64,000 bases of DNA, taken from JAEMQF01 sp963775015. Lineage in GTDB: Bacteria > Pseudomonadota > Gammaproteobacteria > Burkholderiales > Burkholderiaceae_C. This document shows, piece by piece, positions 7,532 through 17,817 of this stretch (position 1 is its first letter; every line of letters starts with the position of its first letter). Both the position numbers and the translations under genes were made by a program. The notes beneath the pieces are model-generated. The model saw only the letters and a program-made list of their open reading frames with translations. It was not told where the DNA came from and made no database searches. Location of the stretch: contig CAVZHI010000006.1 in assembly GCA_963775015.1 (NCBI GenBank), positions 225,501 through 289,500 of the forward strand. Reading direction: 5' to 3'.

Positions 7532-8812
7532 TCACTTCATCAACCCGGGCAACCAGAGCGAGATCGCCGGCACGTAGGTCACGATCAGCAGCGCAGCGCA
7601 CATCGCGCCGTAGAACGGCCACAGTTCCTTCGAGACCTGTTCCATCGTCACCTTGCCGATCGCGCAACCGACAAACAGCGTCGGGCCCACCGGCGGCGTG
7701 ATCAGGCCGATCCCCAGATTCAGGATCATGATCATGCCGAAGTGCACCGGGTCGATGCCGAGCTTGGCGATCACCGGCATGAAGATCGGCGTGCAGATGA
7801 GCAGCATCGGCGCCAGGTCCATGAAGGTGCCGAGCAACAGCAGCAGGATGTTGACGAGCAGCAGGAACACGTACTTGTTGTCCGACAGCGTGAGGAAGAG
7901 TTGCGTCACCTTGGCCGGGATCTGCATGATCGCCATCATGTAGCCGAAGGCGACCGAGAAGCCGATCAGCATCATCACCATCGCCACTGTCTTGACGACG
8001 CGGTGCACCAGGTGCGGCAGGTCGCGCCAGCGGTAGTCGCGGTACACGAGAAACGTCACCAGGAAGGCGTAGACGCACGCCACCGCCGCCGATTCGGTGG
8101 GCGTGAACACGCCCGACAGAATGCCGCCCATGATGATGAACACCGTGACCAGGCCCCACAGCGCGTCGGCGGCGATCTTCGGCACGTCTTTCAACGCCAC
8201 CGGTTCACCCTTCGGGTAGCCGCGTCGGTGCGAGACCCACAGCACGAGGCCGATCAGGCACAGGCCGAACAGCAGCCCGGGGAAAATGCCCGCCAGGAAC
8301 AAGTGCGCCACCGACACCGTGCCGCCGGCGGCGAGCGAATAGATCACTGCGTTGTGCGAAGGCGGAATCATCAGCGCCTGCACCGAACCGCAGATCGTCA
8401 CGTTGGTCGCGAAGACGCGTGGGAAGCCGGCCTTGACCATCTGCGGGATCATCACCGAGCCGATCGCCGACGTGTCGGCGACCGACGAGCCCGAGATGCA
8501 GCCGAACAGCGTCGAAGCCATGATGTTCACGAGCGCCAGGCCACCGCGGATGAAACCGACGAAGATGCGTGCCAGGTTGATCAGGCGCGCCGCCATTCCG
8601 CCTTCGGCCATGATCGCGCCGGCGAGCACGAAGAAGGGAATCGCGAGCAGCGCGAAATCGTCGGTGCCGTCGGAGATTTTCAGCATCACCGCTTCGAGCG
8701 GAATGTCGACCCACAGCGCAGCGCCGATGGCGGCCAGGCCGAGCGCATACGCCACCGGCACGCCGAGCGCGCAGAACAGCGCGAAGGAACCCATCAGGAT
8801 CACGACGTCCAC
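7532..8812 (-). CDS. dctM: TRAP transporter large permease DctM
   Basis: This inner-membrane protein of 426 residues, about twelve hydrophobic segments, is the DctM subunit that carries the substrate using the sodium gradient. Family marks include AIPFFVLAGAIMAEGGMAARLI, LFGCISGSSVADTSAIGSVMIP, GVFTPTESAAVA and LGIGLITPPVGPTLFVGCAI. It starts three bases after dctQ stops, so the two are co-translated. Together with dctP and dctQ it forms a complete TRAP system for an organic acid. Confidence 0.95.
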   Translation of the reverse strand: MDVVILMGSFALFCALGVPVAYALGLAAIGAALWVDIPLEAVMLKISDGTDDFALLAIPFFVLAGAIMAEGGMAARLINLARIFVGFIRGGLALVNIMASTLFGCISGSSVADTSAIGSVMIPQMVKAGFPRVFATNVTICGSVQALMIPPSHNAVIYSLAAGGTVSVAHLFLAGIFPGLLFGLCLIGLVLWVSHRRGYPKGEPVALKDVPKIAADALWGLVTVFIIMGGILSGVFTPTESAAVACVYAFLVTFLVYRDYRWRDLPHLVHRVVKTVAMVMMLIGFSVAFGYMMAIMQIPAKVTQLFLTLSDNKYVFLLLVNILLLLLGTFMDLAPMLLICTPIFMPVIAKLGIDPVHFGMIMILNLGIGLITPPVGPTLFVGCAIGKVTMEQVSKELWPFYGAMCAALLIVTYVPAISLWLPGLMK

Positions 8813-8815
8813 CGC

Positions 8816-9340
8816 CTACTCCAGTTGCGTCGCCGCGTCGCTGTACATGACCGAGGTCTTCGGCGGGTCCCCGACCCAGACGCGCTCGATCAGGAACAGC
8901 AGGGTCAAGACGCCGGCGATCGGGATCGGTGCATAGACGACGCCTTGAGGCAGGCCGGGAAACTCGGCCATCGACTGGTACCACGTGATGCGGCACAACT
9001 GGGTGCCGTAGCCGGCCATGAACAGCGCGGTCGCCGCGATGCACAGATCCACGCCCCACAACATGAGCTGGCGTTGGCGAGGGCCGACGGCGTCAAGCAA
9101 CGCCTGGACCGCGACGTGCACGTTGGCGCGGTAGATCGCAGCGCCGCCGATGAAGGAAAACATCACCATCATCACCACCGACGCGGGTTCGGGCCACGAC
9201 TGCGGGTTGTTCAACGCATAGCGCATGAACACGCCGAACGGGATGATCAGCGTGATCACGACGAGCGCCGTGCCGGACAGGATGACGCAGGCGAGGTACA
9301 GCCACTCCATCGTCCGTGCGTAGACCTGCTTGGCGTTCAT
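8816..9340 (-). CDS. dctQ: TRAP transporter small permease DctQ
   Basis: This 174-residue protein has four membrane segments and the DctQ pattern VFMRYALNNPQSWPEPASVV in the second helix region, followed by FSFIGGAAIYRANVHVAVQAL. It forms the small membrane subunit that docks with DctM. It lies between dctP (82 bases upstream) and dctM (3 bases downstream). The start at ATG 9340 gives a normal N-terminus for the family. Confidence 0.92.
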   Translation of the reverse strand: MNAKQVYARTMEWLYLACVILSGTALVVITLIIPFGVFMRYALNNPQSWPEPASVVMMVMFSFIGGAAIYRANVHVAVQALLDAVGPRQRQLMLWGVDLCIAATALFMAGYGTQLCRITWYQSMAEFPGLPQGVVYAPIPIAGVLTLLFLIERVWVGDPPKTSVMYSDAATQLE

Positions 9341-9421
9341 CGCGGGAAGCTTCGGGAAAGTGCGGCGGCGTGCTGACCCTCGGCATCGCTGCGACGCCGA
9401 TGCCGATGCGCAGCTGATTTG

Positions 9422-10409
9422 CTAACGGGTCTCTTCGATGCGCTTGATGAGCGCAGCGTACTTGGAACCGTATTTGTCGCGGATCGGCTGGGTCGCCTTG
9501 TAGAACGCGGCCTTGTCGGCGGGAACGAACTGCACGCCGGCAGCGGCGAGCTTGGTCTCGGCCTCCTTGGTGTAGGCGTCCCACAAACCCCGCTGCTCGA
9601 GCTGCGCTTCGGCGCGAAAACTTCTTCACCAGCGCCTGGTCTTCTTTCGACAGCGTTTCCCAGTTGCGCTTGGAGAAGACGAAGATCTCGGGAATGATCA
9701 GATGGCCGGTCAGGCTCATCACTTTGCTGACGGTGTAGTGGTTTTGCGCGAGCAGCGTCGGCGGGTTGTTCTCTGCACCGTCCACCACGCCCGATTGCAG
9801 CGCCGAGTAGAGCTCGTTGAAACCCATCGCAACGCCGTTTCCGCCCATCGCGTTCATGGTTTCGACGAACAGCGGATTCCCCATCATGCGGATCTTCATG
9901 CCCTTCAGATCCGCCGGCGCGGTGACCGCCTTCTTCGCATAGACGTTGCGCGTGCCGGCGTCCATCCAGCCCAGCGCGATCAGGCGCGAGCTCGGCCCGT
10001 TGGACATGCGCTCGAGCAGATCCTGGCCGATCGGTCCGTCGATCACTTTGCGCATGTGCGCCTCGTCGCGGAAGATGAACGGCAGGTTGAACACGTTCAC
10101 CTCGTCGACCACCGGGCCCATCGCGCCGACCGAGATGCGCGCGATCTGCAACGCGCCCACCTGGGCTTGTTCGATCATTTCCTTCTCGCCGCCAAGTTGC
10201 ATCGACGGGAACATCTGGATCGAGATCCGGCCGTTCGTCGCGGTTTCGAGCTTCTTGCCCATGCGCACGATCGCCTCGACCGTCGGGTAACCGAGCGGGT
10301 GCACGTCGGACGCTTTCCACACCGCCTTTGGCTGGGCGAGTGCAGCACGCAGGCTGGTGGCGGCGAGGGCACCAGCGGCGCCGGCGCGGATCAACTCACG
10401 TCGTTTCAT
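9422..10409 (-). CDS. dctP: TRAP transporter substrate-binding protein DctP (frame-interrupted)
   Basis: This is the periplasmic receptor of the TRAP system. It begins with a twin-arginine-like signal (MKRRELIRAGAAGALAATSL) behind a good GGAG site. DctP marks follow: VHPLGYPTVEAIVRMGKKLE, EKEMIEQAQVGALQIARI, the Arg-containing PADLKGMKIRMMGNPLFVE, and NELYSALQSGVVDGAENNPP. The frame breaks at the A-run at 9617-9620. Taking out one base restores KKFRAEAQLEQRGLWDAYTK and continues to a stop at 9422-9424. The break sits in a four-base homopolymer, the commonest kind of sequencing indel. The whole protein would be about 328 residues, the normal size. Confidence 0.88.
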
Positions 10410-10447
10410 CGTCTCTCTCCTCGGTTGGCGGCCGGGACGACTCGACC

Positions 10448-10475
10448 CGACCCAAAGTGGGTCGATTGAAATCGA
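10448..10475. promoter_or_regulatory. Overlapping palindromes between the FAH gene and dctP
   Basis: The 99-base gap between the FAH gene and dctP holds CGACCCA-AAG-TGGGTCG (10448-10464) and, overlapping it, TCGAT-TGAA-ATCGA (10462-10475). No T-run follows on either strand, so this is not a standard terminator. An operator or RNA-processing hairpin that sets different expression of receptor and enzyme is possible. Confidence 0.35.
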
Positions 10476-10508
10476 TCCGCCGCGATCTGTCGTCAGGGTT
10501 TACGGCAC

Positions 10509-11201
10509 TCAGCCCTTGTAGCTGATGACGAGATCGCCCACGCCGTCGATATGGCCTTCCAGCTTCTCGCCCGGCTTCACCGGACCCACGCCCGCCGGCG
10601 TTCCGGAATAGATCAGGTCGCCGGGCTGCAGCGTGACCAGGTGCGAGAGGTAGGAGATCTGTTCGGGAACGCTCCAGATCTGCATCGCCAGGTCGCCGCT
10701 CTGCTTGACCTGGCCGTTCACCTTGAGTGTGATCGCGCCCTTCGCCGGGTGACCGATTTCGCTCGCCGGCCGCAGCGCGGTGCACGGCGCCGATTCGTCG
10801 AAGGCCTTGCCCATCTCCCAGGGGCGGCCCTGTTTCTTCGCTTCGCCTTGCAGGTCGCGGCGCGTCATGTCCAGGCCGACGCCGTAGCCCCAGACGTGGC
10901 TCAACGCCTTGTCGACCGGGATGTTCTTGCCACCCTTGCCGATCGCGACGACGAGTTCGATTTCATGGTGCACGTCTTTTGTTCCCACCGGGTAGGCGAG
11001 TGCGGCGTTGTTCTGCACGATCGAGTTTGCCGGCTTCATGAAGAAGAACGGCGGCTCGCGGTCCGGGTCGTGGCCCATTTCGCGTGCGTGGTCGGCGTAG
11101 TTGCGGCCGACGCAATAGATGCGCCCCACCGGAAAACGCTTGTCGCTTCCGGCGACGGGAAGTGAAGGCTGGGGACCGAACTCGATGACGTAGTTGCTCA
11201 T
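10509..11201 (-). CDS. Fumarylacetoacetate hydrolase family protein (fumarylpyruvate hydrolase-like)
   Basis: This 230-residue enzyme of the FAH superfamily cleaves carbon-carbon bonds in beta-diketo acids with a divalent metal. The motif RIYCVGRNYADHAREMGHDP at about 27-46 and PPFFFMKPANSIV closely resemble fumarylpyruvate hydrolases of the gentisate pathway (NagK type). HHEIELVVAIGKGG at about 78-91 carries metal-binding acidic residues, and GDLIYSGTPAGVGPVKPGE is the family C-terminal signature. No gentisate dioxygenase is in the window, so the pathway is inferred. It lies between the Bug receptor gene and dctP on the same strand. Confidence 0.88.
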   Translation of the reverse strand: MSNYVIEFGPQPSLPVAGSDKRFPVGRIYCVGRNYADHAREMGHDPDREPPFFFMKPANSIVQNNAALAYPVGTKDVHHEIELVVAIGKGGKNIPVDKALSHVWGYGVGLDMTRRDLQGEAKKQGRPWEMGKAFDESAPCTALRPASEIGHPAKGAITLKVNGQVKQSGDLAMQIWSVPEQISYLSHLVTLQPGDLIYSGTPAGVGPVKPGEKLEGHIDGVGDLVISYKG

Positions 11202-11244
11202 GGCTTCTTTCGTGAGGGATGGATGATGACGGTGGGGGCGGGAG

Positions 11245-12228
11245 TCAGTCGAGCTTGATGCCGACGGCTTTGGTGATCTTCACGTACTTCGCGACCTGGC
11301 CGCGCAGCATCTCGCGGAATTCTTCGGGCGATTTGCTCGCAATCGGCTCGGCGCCGTTCGCGTCCATCGCGGCTTTGAACTCGGGTGTGGCGACGATTCC
11401 CGCAAGCTCCTTGTGCAGCCGCTCGATCACGGGCTTGGGCAGGTTCGCCGGGCCCATGATGCCGAGCCAGAGCGCCGCCTCGAAACCGGCATAGCCTTGC
11501 TCGGCGACGGTCGGCACATCCGGCAGCGCAGGCGAACGCAGCAGCGTGCCCACCGCGAGCGGGCGCACCTTGCCGGCCTTCGTGTTTTGCAGCAGCGCCG
11601 GCATCGAGCCGAACACGGCTTGCACTTCGCCGCCGACGATTGCCAGATCGGCAGGCGCGTTGCCCTTGTAGGGAATGTGCACCAGGTCGAGCTTGGCCGC
11701 GTCCTTCAGCATCTCCATCGCCAGGTGCGTCGCCGTGCCGTTGCCCGCCGACGCGTAATTCAATTTACCCGGCTGGCCTTTCGCGAGCGCAATCAAATCG
11801 GCGAGGTTGTTCGCCTTCACTTGCGGGTTCACGACGAGAAGATACGGCGTGATCGCGACGAGCGAAATCTGCGTGAAGTCTGCCACCGGGTCGTAGGGCA
11901 GCTTGGTGTAGGCGCCGGCGGCGATCGCGTGCGTGCTCGTCGTCCCCAGCGTCAGCGTGTAGCCGTCGGGCGGCGCCTTGGCGGTCGCGTCGGCGCCGAG
12001 CGTTCCACCGGCTCCCGCCCTGTTCTCGACGTTCACGGTCTGGCCCAGGCGCTCCGAGAGTCGCTGCGCGACGATGCGACCGACGATGTCGGTCGAGCCG
12101 CCGGGGGCGAAGCCGACGATCAGCTTGATTGGCTTGTCGGGGTAAGCAGCTTGCGCGATTGCGGCGGTCGCGGCAAGCAACAGGCTCAAGCTGGCGGCGG
12201 CGTCAGCGATCAGGTGGCGACTTCTCAT
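11245..12228 (-). CDS. Bug-family tripartite tricarboxylate transporter substrate-binding protein
   Basis: This periplasmic receptor of the Bug (TctC) family is 327 residues from ATG 12228 (MRSRHLIA). A signal peptide ends near AQAAYPDKP. The family core is clear: KPIKLIVGFAPGGSTDIVGR, NRAGAGGTLGAD, DGYTLTLGTTSTHAI, KLNYASAGNGTATHLAMEML and VPTVAEQGY. The longer start at 12267 would add 13 non-signal residues and is less likely. No TctA or TctB membrane partner is adjacent, which is usual for Bug receptors in Burkholderiales. It heads the reverse-strand train with the FAH enzyme and TRAP genes. The ligand is unknown. Confidence 0.93.
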   Translation of the reverse strand: MRSRHLIADAAASLSLLLAATAAIAQAAYPDKPIKLIVGFAPGGSTDIVGRIVAQRLSERLGQTVNVENRAGAGGTLGADATAKAPPDGYTLTLGTTSTHAIAAGAYTKLPYDPVADFTQISLVAITPYLLVVNPQVKANNLADLIALAKGQPGKLNYASAGNGTATHLAMEMLKDAAKLDLVHIPYKGNAPADLAIVGGEVQAVFGSMPALLQNTKAGKVRPLAVGTLLRSPALPDVPTVAEQGYAGFEAALWLGIMGPANLPKPVIERLHKELAGIVATPEFKAAMDANGAEPIASKSPEEFREMLRGQVAKYVKITKAVGIKLD

Positions 12229-12536
12229 GGTGGAGTTCCAGAGCTTGGGGCGTGATTCTGACAGCATGGCCGCCGCAGCCGCGGCCGCATCAGCTGGCGC
12301 GCACGTCGGACTGCGACGATCGAATCGTGCCGCACCTCGACCAGTCGAGGTGGTCGTGGTGGTCGTGCGAGATCAGCACCGGTTGAGCGAACGCCCGGCG
12401 GAATCGTTCCAGGACCGCTGCGGGCGCGATCGCCTGCGACGCGGGGAGGCGCTCCGCGCATTGCCTTCCGCGAGGGGCATACTTCCTCTCCCCGATCCTC
12501 CGTTGCTTCGCAGCACGGTCTGTCTGAACATGCCCA
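12229..12536. other. 308-base gap without a recognised gene
   Basis: Between the Bug receptor gene and the BLUF gene, which diverge, no reading frame on either strand resembles a known protein. The segment should hold promoters for both genes, but no σ70 boxes stand out. A fully antisense 268-codon frame that starts here and covers the BLUF gene is a coding shadow. Confidence 0.5.
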
Positions 12537-12974
12537 GTGAGTTCGAAAATGCCCTATCAAGTCATGTATTCGTCTCAAGCCACCGAGCCCCTCACGGTCG
12601 ATGGCCTCGAACGGATTCTCACGGATGCGCGAACCGGCAATCAGGCGCGCGACGTCACCGGAGCCCTCGTCTATGTCGACGGCGTGTTCTTTCAGATTCT
12701 GGAAGGTGACGAGCAGGTCGTGCGCAACTTGATGAGCAGCATCACGGCCGACACCAGGCATCACTCGGTGAAGCTGTTCCACGAGGGCGAAGTCGAGGCG
12801 CGCGCTTTCGAGTCGTGGCGTATGGCCTACCTGAGCCCGACTGCCGAGGAGATGCGAACCTGGGTGGGCCTGCCGGGCACCGCCACGATCGAGAGCCTGC
12901 TGGCCGACGTCAATCGCGACCCTCACCGGGTGCCCCGGATTCTGCTCAAGGCTCTCGAGACGCTCGCGGATTGA
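12537..12974 (+). CDS. BLUF-domain blue-light photoreceptor
   Basis: This stand-alone BLUF protein has 145 residues (GTG 12537) or 141 (ATG 12549). BLUF domains bind FAD and rearrange a hydrogen-bond network in blue light. The photocycle residues are present (numbering from 12537): Tyr11 in VMYSSQ, Asn35 in ARTGNQARDVTGAL, Gln53 in VFFQILEG, and Trp94 and Met96 in ESWRMAYL. About 45 residues after the core form the C-terminal helices usual in short BLUF proteins. There is no attached output domain, so it must act through a protein partner. It is followed 161 bases later on the same strand by katG, suggesting a link to photo-oxidative stress. Confidence 0.9.
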   Translation: MSSKMPYQVMYSSQATEPLTVDGLERILTDARTGNQARDVTGALVYVDGVFFQILEGDEQVVRNLMSSITADTRHHSVKLFHEGEVEARAFESWRMAYLSPTAEEMRTWVGLPGTATIESLLADVNRDPHRVPRILLKALETLAD

Positions 12975-13135
12975 ATCTCGGTGCGCGCCATCCGCGAGGC
13001 GCGGGTTTCGGCATTGATCGGCCAAGCCCATTACGGCTGCCTATCGCCACCATTGACACGCTTGCATTGATCGATCGGTACGCGACTTCTAGACTGCTGC
13101 TACGGATCCATCATTCAACGCCACTGGAGGTGAAC

Positions 13136-15351
<2,216 letters not shown>

Positions 15352-15438
15352 TCCCTGGCGCCGCCGGAGTTGATGCGAGAAAGGCGCGATCAGCCCACCC
15401 CGCCATCGTCGCGATTCGGGGTCCACGCGTCGCGATGC

Positions 15439-15783
15439 CTACGCCGCGGTCTTCAGCATGAAGTCAACGTGCACCGCGGTGTACGGGAACTCGATTCGGC
15501 CCTGCTCATCTTTGCGCAACACGCCGGCCTGCAGCAGCATGTGCACATCCGAATGCACGGCGCGCACGTCGCGGCCGACGCGCCGCGCGGCCTCGCGCAA
15601 CGTGACCGGCCCGGCACCGGTCAATGTCTGCACGAGCGCCATGCGATTGGGCGCGAGCACTTTCCAGAGCAAGTCGAACGACTCGAACGAGATCCGCTCT
15701 TGCTGCCGCTTGCCCGCGAACGCAGCCTTCACGCGTTGTTTGAAGGATTCGGTCGAATCGACCGTGATCGTCACAGCACCCAT
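15439..15783 (-). CDS. HTH antitoxin of a TumAE-like toxin-antitoxin pair
   Basis: This 114-residue protein has a winged-helix region of the HVO_A0114-like DNA-binding type: FESFDLLWKVLAPNRMALVQ, then REAARRVGRDVRAVHSDVHM and the wing GVLRKDEQGRIEFPYT. Proteins of this kind are antitoxins (TumA-like) of TumE-type (DUF6516) toxins. The start is ATG 15783, two bases after the stop of the toxin remnant at 15786-15914, so the toxin-antitoxin order is kept. It converges with katG. The antitoxin appears intact although its toxin is truncated. Confidence 0.72.
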   Translation of the reverse strand: MGAVTITVDSTESFKQRVKAAFAGKRQQERISFESFDLLWKVLAPNRMALVQTLTGAGPVTLREAARRVGRDVRAVHSDVHMLLQAGVLRKDEQGRIEFPYTAVHVDFMLKTAA

Positions 15784-15785
15784 CT

Positions 15786-15914
15786 TCAATCCCCCTTCCA
15801 TGCGGCAACGTCGGCCAAGAAGTCGTCGAGCAGTTGGTCGACGGAGTTGAACACGTAGGGCATCTCCTGGGTGCCCACGTGCCGGTGGTCGCCCTTGCAC
15901 GAGCTGCCGTCAAT
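15786..15914 (-). pseudogene. Truncated TumE-like (DUF6516) toxin, C-terminal remnant
   Basis: About 42 codons remain of a TumE-type toxin: DGSSCKGDHRHVGTQEMPYV followed by FNSVDQLLDDFLADVAAW. The KGDHRH motif and the SVDQLLADF-like helix are diagnostic of the family C-terminus. Upstream of about 15914 the frame stops resembling the family and meets the start of the divergent XRE gene at 15920, so the N-terminal half has been lost. No start codon suits the remnant. Confidence 0.7.
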
Positions 15915-15919
15915 GGCAG

Positions 15920-16273
15920 ATGAAGGCGCGCGACAACACCTGCGCGAGCGTGTGGGACGCTCCCGCAGGCACGCGCGAGCAGGCGGCGAACCTGCGCGCA
16001 CGTGCGCAACTGATGCGCCCGATTGCCGAGCTGATCCGGGCCGAAGGGAGGAAGCAGGCCGGGGCGGCCGAGCGCTGCGGTGTCACCCAACCGCGCACCA
16101 ATGATCTGCTGCGTGGGCGCGTGTCGCGCTTCTCGCTCGATGCGCACGTGCACATCGCGACGGCACTCGGCTGGCGCATGAGCTTGGCGCTCGAGGCGGA
16201 CCGAACACGGCCGGTGTGGCGATTGAATGTCAGCGCGCCAGAATTTCTCGCGACCCGCCGTCGACGTGAATAG
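15920..16273 (+). CDS. XRE-family antitoxin (HigA-like), toxin partner missing
   Basis: This 117-residue helix-turn-helix protein belongs to the group usually encoded just after a Gp49/HigB-like RelE-fold toxin. The N-terminus VWDAPAGTREQAANLRARAQ and helices LIRAEGRKQAGAAERCGVTQ and PRTNDLLRGRVSRFSLDAHV (about 40-77) match that family. Normally the toxin gene lies directly upstream. Here the upstream sequence is the divergent TumE remnant, so the toxin appears to have been lost when the two modules were joined. It may persist as an orphan regulator. Confidence 0.8.
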   Translation: MKARDNTCASVWDAPAGTREQAANLRARAQLMRPIAELIRAEGRKQAGAAERCGVTQPRTNDLLRGRVSRFSLDAHVHIATALGWRMSLALEADRTRPVWRLNVSAPEFLATRRRRE

Positions 16274-16695
16274 GCAACAGCAGCGAAAACGGTGCGGTCG
16301 TTGTCGGCGATTGGTCAGGAGGGAACGCCAAAGTCAGGCAGCCCAAAGTCCAACCGAGGCAATGTCGGCACGGCCAGCGGCGCGCTATTCATAACTGCAA
16401 ACTGCGCGTAATACCGCAATGCCGACGGCCGATCGGGCGCAGTCAAGGTCCGCAGTGAGCCTTTCTCCGACGCTCGACTCGTTGGAACCAGCGTCACATT
16501 CGTCGCCGGTCCCGACCTTCGAGCGCCGCGCGCCCATATCGCACTCAGAGTCGCAAAGAAGTGACTGTGATTGTCCACATTGCTCCGCGGCGCAATCGCC
16601 GCAGCGCGCGCTGGACATCGCTGTGCCGTCGCCAGCGTGCGCCCGCTGCTGCGCACAGCGAACTGCCGCGCTGGTCTACGCTTTCTGGCGAACGT
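16274..16695. other. 422-base gap without a recognised gene
   Basis: Open frames occur on both strands (for example 16315-16656 on the minus strand), but none resembles a known family and none has a convincing ribosome-binding site. Composition is more mixed than in flanking genes. It probably contains decayed sequence left between the toxin-antitoxin wreck and the GFA gene. Confidence 0.4.
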
Positions 16696-17196
16696 TCACT
16701 CGCCCGTGTGCTGCGCCTTCGCGAGCAACGCCGCACGCCGATCCAGGCTCTCCCGCGGCCACATTTCCGAAGCCTTGTAGTACTCGGCCACCGCGGGCGT
16801 GCCGGCAGGCAGTACCACCCACGGCTGCTTGCTCGAGGTGAAGATGTGAATGTCGGGCGGCAAGCGGTCGGGTTCGTCGAGCGTTCCGACGCGAACGAAA
16901 CGAACCGCGTCGCCGGCGCCTGCGTAGTTGCTCCAGACTGCCACTTGGCAGCGCGGGCAGCGTGCGATCTTCTGGCCCTTGCCGCTGTGGGACGGCGTAT
17001 CGATGAGTGCGACCTCGCCCTGCAGCAACTCCACCCGCTCGCTCTCGATCATGGCGTTGAGGGCGAACGCCGCGCCGGTCTCGCGCTGGCACCAGCGGCA
17101 GTGGCAACAGTGAACGAAGAGCGGCGTCGACCGCATGCGGTAGCGTACGTGGCGGCAGGTGCAGCCGCCGTCGTAGGGGGTTGTTTCGTGGCACAT
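16696..17196 (-). CDS. GFA/CENP-V family zinc protein
   Basis: This 166-residue protein has the GFA fold, named after glutathione-dependent formaldehyde-activating enzyme. The zinc ligands are visible: GGCTCRHVRY (CxC), HCCHCRWCQRETGA (CxxC type) and ARCPRCQVAVWSNY. RFVRVGTLDEPDRLPPDIHI and the C-terminal EYYKASEMWP are also usual. The start is ATG 17196 (MCHETTPYDGG); a longer upstream frame antisense to the CDGSH gene has no family similarity. Most GFA proteins do not use formaldehyde, so the reaction is unknown. It diverges from the CDGSH gene with less than 100 bases between them. Confidence 0.85.
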   Translation of the reverse strand: MCHETTPYDGGCTCRHVRYRMRSTPLFVHCCHCRWCQRETGAAFALNAMIESERVELLQGEVALIDTPSHSGKGQKIARCPRCQVAVWSNYAGAGDAVRFVRVGTLDEPDRLPPDIHIFTSSKQPWVVLPAGTPAVAEYYKASEMWPRESLDRRAALLAKAQHTGE

Positions 17197-17283
17197 GCTT
17201 GCCTCGCGCTCGCTGCAGGTCTGCACCGCACGCCACCCTCGTGGCGTGTCGGGCGTGTCGGGGTAGGGCGGCGGCGGCGTACA

Positions 17284-17815
17284 TTGTGGGTGCTGGCGCT
17301 GTGCCGCTGCGGTGGCTCGAACAACAAACCGTTTTGCGACGGCACGCACCGCGGCAACGGGTTTTCCAGCGCCAAGGCGGCGGATCGGGCGCTCGATCAG
17401 GTGCACAGCTACCGTGGCCGGCACATCACGCTGCACGACAACCGGAGCAGTCTGCGCGCACGCCGGTCGCTGCACCGACGGGTTGCCGCAAACCTTCCGC
17501 TACGCGCAGGAGCCGTTCATCGACGCCGACGCCGACGGCGTTGCCGAGATCACGGCGCTCGTCGGCCAATGCCCGTCGGGCGCGCTGAGCTATACGCTGC
17601 ACGGGGCACCCGCCGCAGCGTCGCAGCCGCGGCCGGCCGCAGTCGTCGTCACGCCAGGCCCGTACGCGGTGACCGGCGGCATCGCCATCGACCAGCCGCG
17701 CAGCAGCGGCGCGTCGCCGGAGCACTACACGCTGTGCCGGTGCGGTGCGTCGAAGAACAAACCGTTCTGCGACGGTTCGCATTGGAGCGCCGGATTCAAG
17801 GACGAGAAGAACTGA
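17284..17815 (+). CDS. CDGSH iron-sulfur protein with 4Fe-4S mono-cluster domain (frame-interrupted)
   Basis: Three modules can be read: an N-terminal CDGSH site (LCRCGGSNNKPFCDGTHRG), a divergent 4Fe-4S mono-cluster domain (HITLHDNR, then CAHAGRCTDGLPQTFRY and VGQCPSGALSY), and a C-terminal CDGSH site (LCRCGASKNKPFCDGSHWSA). Each CDGSH site has the three Cys and one His that bind 2Fe-2S. The frame breaks near 17440; removing one base gives DNRAVCAHAGRC. No good start is visible: the family usually has about 20 residues before the first CRCG, and here the first usable codons are TTG 17284 or GTG 17290, so the N-terminus may be eroded. A redox or cluster-storage role is inferred. Confidence 0.75.
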
Positions 17816-17817
17816 CC

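Noticed and set aside
7487..9376. A 629-codon plus-strand open frame opposite dctM and dctQ
   Set aside because: It is antisense to two clear membrane-protein genes, is rich in His, Arg and Asp as expected for the shadow of GC-rich third positions, and shows no domain.
12225..13031. A 268-codon minus-strand open frame covering the BLUF gene
   Set aside because: The BLUF reading frame on the plus strand has every photocycle residue; the antisense product has no family.
13053..13081. TTGACA at 13053 as the -35 box of a katG promoter
   Set aside because: No acceptable -10 box lies 16-18 bases downstream (CGGTAC-like sequence only).
15355..15440. Terminator between katG and the convergent antitoxin gene
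   Set aside because: No stem with a following T-run could be found on either strand.
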